Of a stretch of 64,000 bases of DNA, positions 55,201 through 64,000 are shown in pieces. A model generated the notes under the pieces. The model made no database searches, was not told the origin of the DNA, and saw only the letters and a list, made by a program, of their open reading frames with translations. The DNA is taken from positions 8,500,501-8,564,500 of the forward strand of contig BSBN01000140.1 of NCBI GenBank assembly GCA_027924645.1. Direction: 5' to 3'. The stretch's first letter is position 1. Every line of letters begins with the position of its first letter. This stretch comes from Cunninghamia lanceolata (taxonomy: Eukaryota; Streptophyta; Pinopsida; Cupressales; Cupressaceae). The position numbers were made by a program, and so were the translations under genes.

Positions 55201-58200
55201 GTTGTAAATTCTTAAACTTTCAAAATGATGTCCCCATTCATTATGATGTGCATAAAGATCAACTAAAAGAAATGCATAAACTAGAGCATGAAGTGAATGA
55301 CAGTATGTAGATATCTAGAGAACATGAATATCAAAGATCAATAATAAATTCAGCCATGAAGACTGTCATAACCTTTAAACTAAAACTCTAGGTCAAGAAT
55401 ACATTTGGAACAGTTAACAAGTTGGCATGAGGACAACAAAGTTAAGAAGACTTCAACAAGAAAAAGAAAACATTATGAGATACTCATATTGTGGAAGGAG
55501 TATGTCAATGCTGTGATAATAGAACACCATATTGAAGCCTTGAAACCAAATGTATATCTCTACAACACCCTTCAATAATGCATAGCGGAGAAAGGATAGC
55601 CATGAAATGACTTATAGTGCAAATCACAAAAGAGAAGCAACCTTTCCCCATATGCAGATAAGAATAAAGCTCAAAAGAGACATGGAGTATTGTAGAGATA
55701 AAATGAAGTCATAAGTAGGCTAATATATCCCATCATCTTCATTTTCCAAAGCAAAGAAAAGCACTTATATTTCACAGCAGTCTCAAGAACATTCAAGAGA
55801 CAAGCAGCCATAATAGGGAAAACAATAGAGAATACAAGAGAAGTCCCAAATGAAATAGCATCCATAAGTATGAATAAAGGATCATAGTTATTCTTTTGAA
55901 AGCATGAGGTCCCCATGTTTGCTTACCAGGATAGAAATAGCAGTATACTATTACCATGTATAGGAAAACTCATCATGCAGAGTCAACACTATCCACAAGG
56001 GTTTATCTAGCAGCATTGAAAAGTTTTAAAATATCTATAGATGTTGAAGATAATATTCAGGAAGGGATTTCAAATAGCCTAAAAGGGCAGTCATCATCAT
56101 GACTGTTGCAATAGAATAACCAGGTACATCAGTCATTAAAAGACTATTATAGAGAAACTTTAAGTCATTTGAAGATAAATAAAATGACATAGCAGTAAAG
56201 TGTATGACTGTTTTGAGGCCTCACAAAATGAGATCAAAGGCATGGCCCACTAATCATCAGATGCATGAAAGGAGGAGGGGTGTTCATAGGGTGATATGAA
56301 AAGATATAGTATATAGTAGCTACAAATCATAGTAGATATAGCTTTCATAATTTTGATAAGAATGCACAAACTACTTACAACTAAAATGGCACGATGGAGA
56401 GCCAGACAAGGATGAAACAATAGTAAAACACTCTAGAAAACCTTTAGCTGAAAGCAACCTTTCACGGCCTTTCCAAAATCCTCCATGGCAGCTACATGGT
56501 GGTAGCAGAGCAATGGCCAAGTGAAACACAATGTGAAAATGAATGATATTTTAGGGTTCTTTTTCTTTTTGGTCAAGTTGCCCTAACCTGACCGTCATTT
56601 TTTTGACCTTGTTTATTGAAAATCATTGCTAACCAAAAATACCACGGGACCAAGAGCATAAGTCATCAAACCTAGCAATGGTTTCCAAGGAGCCCGTGGA
56701 AAGTAATGGTAATCGGGATGTGTTTCCCAATGTTAAGGTTTTTATAAAGCCTTAAGTCAAAAACATAAATCATGACTTGATAAAATAATGACAAAAGCAT
56801 GAAAACCTTCTTCATTACCTTATGCATGATTTCTAAAACAAAAGTGACTTATGTAAACAAGTATTAAAGGTAATGATTTATAAATTACCTTAATACCTAT
56901 ACTATAATACTAAACTTAGACATCATAGGCCACCTATTAAGGTAAGACATAAGTGTCTACCTTTAACTCTAGTTTAAATATGTCAAACTTGTCCTAAGAT
57001 CATGCAAAAGTGAAATGAGGGGTTATGATGAGTTGGTGATCAATGAACTGGAGAGGGGGATTTTTTAACTTTTAGTCAAGCTAGAGTACTTATTTGAGTT
57101 CTTTTTCAGTTTGATTGAGAGGGAAAGTTTGAAGATATTTTAGCTTGTTTTGGAGTAGTTGAGACTCTTCTTTTGAGGGATTATCCATTTTTCTCGTGGA
57201 TCACTTTGCAGGAGATATCTTTTAGTGCAGTTAACTACAATTGACGGAGCTTGACTCTGGGGGAGTTCCTTTTGATGTATTATAGGAGTTTTTGCCTCAG
57301 TTATTGATTTTATGCTTTCCCTTGCACATTGTAGAGGAGCCATACATTTTGTAACTCATTAATACTAGATTTATATACAACAGTAGGTTTTATAGGTTAC
57401 ACTTTTTGTCATTTTTGCAACATTGTCCTTTCATTACTTAAGAGATTCGCATTTTACCTTCTCATATTTGTGTATATGCCTTAATGAATGATTTGGATGA
57501 AATTTAAATGTGTTTTAAACATCAAAACCTTTAATCTTGTCTCATTCATCATTGCAAATACACAAAAGCAATAGATCATCATAGGTCTTAGGTTGTGCCA
57601 ACATTTATCTTGACTGTCAAATTATGAAATATAGTTTTCCTTCCAAGAGACAGATTATTAAGCCTCCCTTTCAATTATTTATGTGATAAAATTACCATTC
57701 ATTGAGTTGTGTAAAGAGATCTTTAAAGAAATATTTGTGAATTAGGTTGTTCTTTTAATATCATTTTGGTGCAATCACCACCTAGAGTTAGTTTTCACTT
57801 TCAAGCAATCACCTTTTTTACCTTTTCCTTCAAAATTCATTAGTCTCTAGGAAAATCAAAAGGGGAACCAACCCATAATCTAGAGATTCATCTTCACTAT
57901 GAGCATAGCCACATGCTCAAAGATGTTTCCATATTTCATGGGATTGCTGAGCATTCAAGCTTAGCATTCGAGCACAATCTCTGTGACAACATTACATACA
58001 TAATTTTGAATGGTATTACACTAAAATGTTCTAACTAAAGTTGGACTAACTTCTAAATTATCAAGTGTGATGTTTAAATAGTGAGTGTTAGTCTTGGAAT
58101 GATCTTTGTCAACCATAAGGGAGTGCAAAGCTCAATGACTTGTTTAATGTGTAGTCACCCAAACATGTAGAGGAATCTTCTAGGATGAATGTGGTGATGA

Positions 58201-58699
58201 TGGTTTAATGAATATTGATGTGATATTATTATAATCTCTCCCTGGTCTATTTAGTTTATAAACATTCTCATTTATTTTTGCATGCTTTGGGAAGGTGTCG
58301 CAAGCCTTAAATGGTGAAAATTGGTTGTTATTATGTTATGGTAGATAATAAAACTAGAATTGAATTATGCCTTTAGGGTGGTTAGAATCTCCTAAAATTT
58401 GGATCTAATATTGTCATATATTTATAGAATACATGTTCCCATTTGCAAGGTGAAATGTGCAACTATGGTATAGGATTTGTAATGCTTGGATGATGATTAG
58501 AATATTATTGAAAACTTGTAAATAAACAAAATAAAAGAAAATATTTTTGGGTGATGCAAGATTGCTCTTACACTATGGGATGCTCCTACATCAAACACCT
58601 AGGGTTGTTTGGAAAGAGTCCCTCACTTTATAGTGGCTAGAGGGAAACCGATGTAGTCTACCTTAGCCTTCGAAATCTGAGATGAGCCTTCAGTCTACC
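52259..58699. other. Long stretch with nothing recognised
   Basis: No protein domain, paired LTR, tRNA or clear repeat array was found by eye. ORFs here (for example 55671-55916 and 57140-57343 on the minus strand) are short and featureless. The base make-up is AT-rich like the rest. It may be very old transposon sequence. Confidence 0.4.
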
Positions 58700-60578
58700 T
58701 TCCTTTCCAATCTCTGTAAAATTTCCTCAATCTAATCTTCTTGTTGTTGCAATATCTAATTCTTCTGTTATGTTTTTTGTATCAATGCCTCATAATTGTC
58801 CTTTGTAATAATGATATAAACCAACTTGACATTGAGTTGATGATATCTCTAAATTCTTCAATAACTCCACTTTTTATAATTCTTTAAGTACCAAACTTTT
58901 TAGTTTTCAATTTGTTATATGTTCCAACTAGAAATCCTTCCTCAAATATACCATCACTTTGTCAACAAATGAAAACTCCTCATGCCTTCATTTCTCACCA
59001 ACTTTGTCCTTATATTTATCATTCATCTTTTCCAAATCGATTCTTGCTTTTGTATGTACTTCTTTGATATGTTCTGCAAACTCAAGTATACTTCTACACT
59101 CTTCTTTTTGGCATTGCTGACATCTCTCAATTTTGATACATTCCTTAGATTATTTGTGTATGCTACTTCAAATGGTGTCTTCCCTATTCTTTTGTTTGCT
59201 AAATTGTTATATGTAAATTATGATTGTTCTAGGACCATATATCCCAATTTCCCATCTTCTCTTCAAGCAAACATCTCAACAATTTACCTAAACTCCTATT
59301 CACAACTTATGTTTGTCCATTAACATCTATGGGTGATATGTTGAACTAAACTTGAAATCTATTTTAATATTCTTCTATATTGTCTTCCAAAAGTATCCAA
59401 CAAACTAAGTATATCTATTTGAAACTATATACCTTGGCAACCTATGAAATCTCACTGCTTCTCTTGGAAATATGTTGGCTACATATACCACGTCAATTGT
59501 CTTCTTACATGGAATTGAATGTGCAATCATAGAAAATTTGTCAACTATGAAAATATAGAGTCATGTCCTCTCTATGTTCTAGGAAACCCTAATACAAAAT
59601 ACTTATATCTTTCCAAGGCCTCTAAGGAACTGGTAACAGCTAATACAACAAAATATCCTTACTACTCCCTTTTGCTAATTGATAAATTCAACAACATTGA
59701 CAATATGTTCTCACATCCTTATATATTTGAGGCTAAAAATAGTTTTCACTCATGAATGTCCCTATCTTGTGAACTCCAAAATGACCTAAATCATTGTTAT
59801 GCTTCTCCTTCATAAAATTTTCTCTCATTGAGCTTCTTGGAATACATAGTTGATTACGTTTAAACAAGATGTCATTATAAATCAATAATCAAACCACTGA
59901 ATGATCCATGCTTACCAATTTTTACATGCCTTCTATACTTCCACAAAATTAGGAGTATCTTCATACAAGTGCTTTAGTTCATCAAATCCTACTACTTGTA
60001 CTCTAATTTCTACTAGTAACTTATGTCTCCTACTTAACGCATCTACAACCTTGTTTGATAAATCCCACTTCTATGCTTCAATACTAAATAATACATTTGA
60101 AGAAATTCTACCCATCTCACGTCTTTGATTCAACTTACAATGACTTCAAATATTGCAAAGCTTGATGATTTGTATATAACACAAATTCTTTTAGCAACAA
60201 ATAATGTCTCCACTTCTTTAATGATTGAATTATGGCATAGAGTTCCTAATTAATAGACTAAATATATCCTTGTGTCATTGTTCAACTTCTCACTACAATA
60301 AGCTACTAGTCTATCTTCTTGATTTAACATAGCTCCTATTGCATTTCCACTCATATCACCGTGAACATTAAATACTTTGTCAAAATCTAGTAATGCTACT
60401 ATTGATTGTTTAATTACCTTCTTCTTTAGCAATTCAAAGATTCTATTTACTCAAGATGTCCATTTGAATTCATTCTTATCTCCTCTCATAGTCTCAATTA
60501 TTGATGCACATATTCCAATGAAATCTCTAATGAATTTTCCAAACCATGAAAATATATTACCTCTCCAACATTCATTAG
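58700..60578 (-). pseudogene. Element G: Ty3/gypsy pol remnant (RNase H and integrase)
   Basis: Read on the minus strand from 60578 leftward. The end of RT and RNase H come first (RDFIGICASIIETMRG, ALLDFDKVFNVHGDMSGNAIG, LVAYCSEKL, YTNHQALQYL, KVVDALSRRH, to about 60020). Integrase pieces follow (NDLGHFGVHK, YFVLGFPRT, KFSSTYHP) down to about 59300. Near 58930 there is VMVYLRKDF and GTYNKLK, the usual segment just after integrase. Full of stops and shifts. Its RT part would lie to the right but is cut by sequence starting TGTAGTG at 60579. Confidence 0.75.
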
Positions 60579-62640
60579 TGTAGTGTTGTTTTACACACAC
60601 TCCCCATTTTTCCTTAGCAAATAGGGACCCCCTATGTCTTGCTTTTGTTTTGTGCCTTTACCTTTTAGGCCTTGTTGCATCTTTGTGTTTTTGGTCTTAT
60701 ATTTTTGCCTTTGATTTTCTTTTTTTGTTTTAAGTCCTTTGTGTCTTGTTAGAGTTTCAAAGTTTATCATGATGACATGCTAATAATCACATCTATGAAA
60801 CCCTAGTCTCTCCTTTTTATAGGCATTCATTGGTGCTTCACTCTAACACCCTCATTGGGGTTTTAAGGTTTCATCTATTGGGCCACCTACCCAACATGAG
60901 TCACAAGTATGTGTAATCCTTGAACTTTGATGCTTGGTATTGGGTCTAACCTAACCCCAACCTACCCCTATCTTTGTGCATTTATAGTATTTTTTTACAT
61001 GTGCAAATTTAGATTTTGGGGTCGTTTAGGTTTGATTTTTTCTCATTTTATTTTATCTCCTTTGCATTCTTGAGCTTCGATGCAAAGTAGATATATGTTG
61101 GAGCTTGATTGATTGTGTTTGTGGTAAGATATGAAAATACTAGATTACCACCATTGTTAAGGTCATGCATCTACTATCATCTTCATTTCATTTCTTCGCA
61201 TTTTCTAGGTAGGATTTATGTGCCTTAATTGCTTCATTTTCATGGTATTTAGCTTGTGATTGCTTTATTTTCTTGCCTAGTTTTGGACTACTTTCTTAAA
61301 GATTTCATGATTTTATTTTCCTATTGACCATTAATATTTGCATTTTGGGTTTTGTAAATGTCATTTTGAGTCATTTTATGTGGCTTTTTCCATTTAATTT
61401 TTGATCGATTATTTTGTGCCCTAGTTGTATTTTCGTTCTTTTCCTCCATTAGATCCAAATTTGGGCCTGGTCAGAGTGTTGTTTTGTTTTTATGCCTCTC
61501 ATTGACATCATGCTCTCGTAAGTCCTTGCTTTTAAGAGTTGGGCTTGTGAGAATGTTCTTATTTTGTTGCTTGAGGGATGTGCCATAATGGATCCTCAAT
61601 CCTTAATTTTGATTCCTTAGCTCATTATCTTATATCAGAGTCAAGATTTTAGGTATGTACTTATATGATCTTTGGCGTAAGATCCTTGGTATCCCTGATC
61701 CCTGATTCTTGATCTCTTAAACTACACATCTTTTTGGAATCAAAGATGTGGGAATACCCTGAATAACATGATTTTAGTAAGAGATATCAAATACTTCTGA
61801 TTATCGATCCCCAATCCCTTAGACTCCGTATGTCTCTTTGGGATCACGAGGTTAGATTTTCTTCTATTTGAATGATTTCTAGTATGGTTTTAGTGATATC
61901 TCTGATCTTGAATTCTTGACATTTCCTCATTACACAAATTTTAGAATTGAGGGCGCAAGAATGTTCTTAATGATTTGTCATTTTGATAGAGATTAGGGCA
62001 TATTATTGAACCCCACTCGACTCCTTTTGTAGTTTACTTTTTTAGGATTGGTGGTCTAGGCTTATTCATATAGCAATGTTTCTGACATAAGTTAAGTGGT
62101 ATCTCCAAGTCTCAACTCTAATAATTTGCATAAGGATTATCTTCTTGATCTTACGAGTCCAATCTTACATTTATTTCTTTGCTATTTGATATTTTAGGAA
62201 AGGTATCTCCGATCTAAGCATGTGAGTGTCTAAGTAATTAGTCTAGTGCATTTTTGCCATTGTTGGGGGTTCAAACTTCATGATTCCTCAACACTTTAAG
62301 TATAGAACACTCTAGGATCTCAAAACCCATTTCCATAACAGTTTTAATTAGAAACCTATGTTTAGGCTTATGCTATGCATTTTGTTAAAGTTCTGATTGT
62401 TCCTTAAAAGCTTGCCTACCTAATGGATCTCATGATTAAGTTACTTAGAATGTGGTATTCAAAGTTCGTAAAGTTTGCTTACATTGTTGTACTTATTTCT
62501 TGGACCTTTAAACATGTATTCGATATAAAAATGACCAATATTTATTAATTTAAGTAGAGATAGAAAGTGGTTTTCATTACACTATCTAATGGCTTTTAAG
62601 TCTACTTGGTAGTACCCATATAAGGAAAATAACTAGTTAG
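60579..62640 (+). repeat. LTR-like sequence leading into relic H
   Basis: Starts TGTAGTGTTGTTTTACACAC, right at the edge of G, like an LTR start. The following sequence is T-rich and non-coding. No second copy lies in the window, so neither length nor identity as an LTR can be proven. A possible tRNA-primer-like GTTGGGGGTTC near 62262 is too weak to call. Confidence 0.35.
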
Positions 62641-62644
62641 AGAG

Positions 62645-63607
62645 ATGAAGTATGATTACAAAGGCTATCATCATGCTTCAAAGATGTTCTCTCCATTGAA
62701 AGAGATTAGGGATACAAAATTGGAGCATGTAGATGTCTGGGAGTTCGTGCAGTGGATCCACAAAGAAGGAGATATGACCTTTGAAGCCCAATTTATGGCC
62801 CAAAGAGGATGTGTTTAAGCAGTTGCTTTCCCAATTTATCTACAATCTTTGGAACTTATGTTTCCATGTGCATAGAGATATGACTAGAAGAGAAGAAAGG
62901 TATTTGGGTTGGCACATCAAATAGTCCAAGATATCAATCCAAATGTAATTGTGGGAGTATTTGGCATTTCCATTTATGCCTATTATGACAAAGTGAACAT
63001 GAAAGCATCTTTCAAGTACTATGAGACCAAGACTTCTATTATGATCAACTTCATCAATGACAATTAGCTTATCCAGAGGAGAAAGTTACCATTGAAGATG
63101 GCCAAGGTATTACCTAAATGTGAAGTCAAGGAATACCCTAAGGATTCCATCACCTTATTGAGAAGGGTCTTTGGACAACCCAATGTGAAGGATTTCTATC
63201 CCTGGATGTGTTACTTCATATTGTCAATCCTAAAAAAGAAGAAGATTAACAAGACCACCATTATAAGTGACAAGCTACATAAATAGTTAATTGATGTGCT
63301 TGAGTCAGACAGCTTCTACATGACTTCCTAACTTATCTACTTGTTAGCCAACAATACAAATTTTCTAGGGTTGATAATAGTAGAAACAATTAGGTAAAAA
63401 AAAAATGATCATTACCCATAGCTTGAATTGAAATAGAGTTAGAGGCATCAAAATCACGTTAACGATGCATTTGTATTTTTAGTCATGAAGTGCCTTGAGA
63501 ATGACTATGCAAAAAAATTTTCCCTATAGGCAACACAATAATTGGTAAACTGCGGAAGCTAGTTTATCCAAATTAAATCATTCTCTTACATCAAAATCTA
63601 GGGTTTC
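62645..63607 (+). pseudogene. Relic H: same gene family as the accessory ORF of element E
   Basis: Starts MKYDYKGYHHASKMFS and keeps recognisable blocks: HVDVWEFVQWIHKEGD, FEAQFMAQRGC, KASFKYYETKTSIMINF, then open from 63092. Shared with E are PWM.Y (E 37790), ISD.LH.QLID, SYL.YL.A, VNDAF and FIQ...SYI. Several stops (62815, 62866, 63064, 63284, 63329) make it dead. Homology with E ends at GF near 63607, where repeat R begins. Function unknown. Confidence 0.65.
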
Positions 63608-63868
63608 CATAAGGCCCGATACAAACTTCCAAGTAACGTCCGGAAAAGATAAAGTAAGAAAACGCGTAGGATACAAGCTTCCAAGTACCGTGTGGAAAAG
63701 ATAAAGTGAGAAAACGCGAAGATTACGGAAATGAAAACCGTGTGCAAGAAGAAATGCAGAAATAGACGGTGTGTCCCACAAACAATATGGAGTGGAGTGC
63801 GTAGGGAATCCAATGCAACCATCGCGATCATGGTTTCTTAAAGTCGAATACATTTGTCTGTAGAACAT
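63578..63868 (-). CDS. Possible 96-codon ORF in repeat R, copy 2
   Basis: Minus-strand ATG at 63868. The frame contains NHDRDGCIGFPTHSTP, and the same stretch is recognisable in copy 1 (45291-45360). A TATAAAAG sequence on the minus strand at about 63958-63965 lies about 95 bp upstream of the ATG. No known domain. It could be a first exon, part of a transposon, or chance. Confidence 0.25.
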   Translation of the reverse strand: MFYRQMYSTLRNHDRDGCIGFPTHSTPYCLWDTPSISAFLLAHGFHFRNLRVFSLYLFHTVLGSLYPTRFLTLSFPDVTWKFVSGLMETLDFDVRE

Positions 63869-64000
63869 TATTTCTTATTACATTTGTCTTTACGACTTTA
63901 GGACTTCACGACTTTAGGACTGTAAACATTTGCCTTTACGACTGTTAATACCCACATTCTTTTATACGCATTTTAAAGTTTAAATTAAAAATGAGTTGTG
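63608..64000. repeat. Repeat R, copy 2
   Basis: Positions 63776-64000 match 45291-45493. Before that, a unit of about 51-54 bp (TACAA.CTTCCAAGTA.CGT to GAGAAAACGCG) occurs twice, at about 63620 and 63672. The repeat continues past the window edge. Confidence 0.7.

Noticed and set aside
55671..55916. Minus-strand ORF with hydrophobic stretches as a membrane protein
   Set aside because: Short, no promoter or homology signal, in a featureless AT-rich region where hydrophobic ORFs arise by chance.
58982..59323. Plus-strand 113-codon hydrophobic ORF
   Set aside because: It is the shadow of the minus-strand integrase remnant of element G.

Overview
The window looks like a plant nuclear intergenic region, most likely from a gymnosperm (conifer). 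It is AT-rich and contains no recognisable host gene. It is almost entirely LTR retrotransposons, and it carries a full-length Tat-type Ty3/gypsy element with 3.3 kb LTRs and a retroelement-borne gene family that I associate with conifer DNA. The organism call is an inference.

Layout. (1) Positions 1-3269: the 3' part of a decayed Ty3/gypsy chromovirus (element A), ending in its 3' LTR. (2) Positions 3270-45290: a four-deep nest, every level of which can be resolved by target-site duplications (TSDs). The oldest level is B2, a gag-only element (left piece 3270-3466, right piece 33674-45290). A closely related gag-only element, B1 (3472-33668, TSD CTTTT), sits in the start of B2's gag. A Sirevirus-like but pol-less copia element, C (10143-32525, TSD ATGAG), sits in the 3' LTR of B1. 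A young, apparently intact 15 kb Tat-like gypsy element, D (15705-30750, minus strand, TSD GATGG), sits in the large extra ORF of C. Separately, element E (35028-41208, TSD ATTAT) sits in the gag of B2. E has TG...CA ends but no visible paired LTRs, and carries a ~1000-codon gene of unknown function. (3) Positions 45291-64000: flanking sequence with a repeat R1, a LINE 3' part (45770-47865), a complete small copia-type non-autonomous element F (48288-52253, TSD CAAAT), about 6.4 kb with nothing recognised, a minus-strand gypsy pol remnant G (58700-60578), an LTR-like start plus a relic ORF H (60579-63607) homologous to the ORF of E, and a second copy of the R repeat (63608-64000).

How the parts relate. 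Only D has a complete set of protein domains (Gag, protease, an extra RNase H, reverse transcriptase, a degenerate native RNase H, integrase). B1, B2, C, E, F and H look non-autonomous: they keep LTRs, primer sites, gag or an accessory ORF, but no polymerase. The most notable items are the accessory ORF family shared by E and H (with a possible distant counterpart in C), the duplicated zinc-finger-like domain and RNase H replacement in D, and several families of repeated RNA-hairpin-like units in the untranslated parts of B, D and E. All boundaries were read by eye; no alignment or database search was run.
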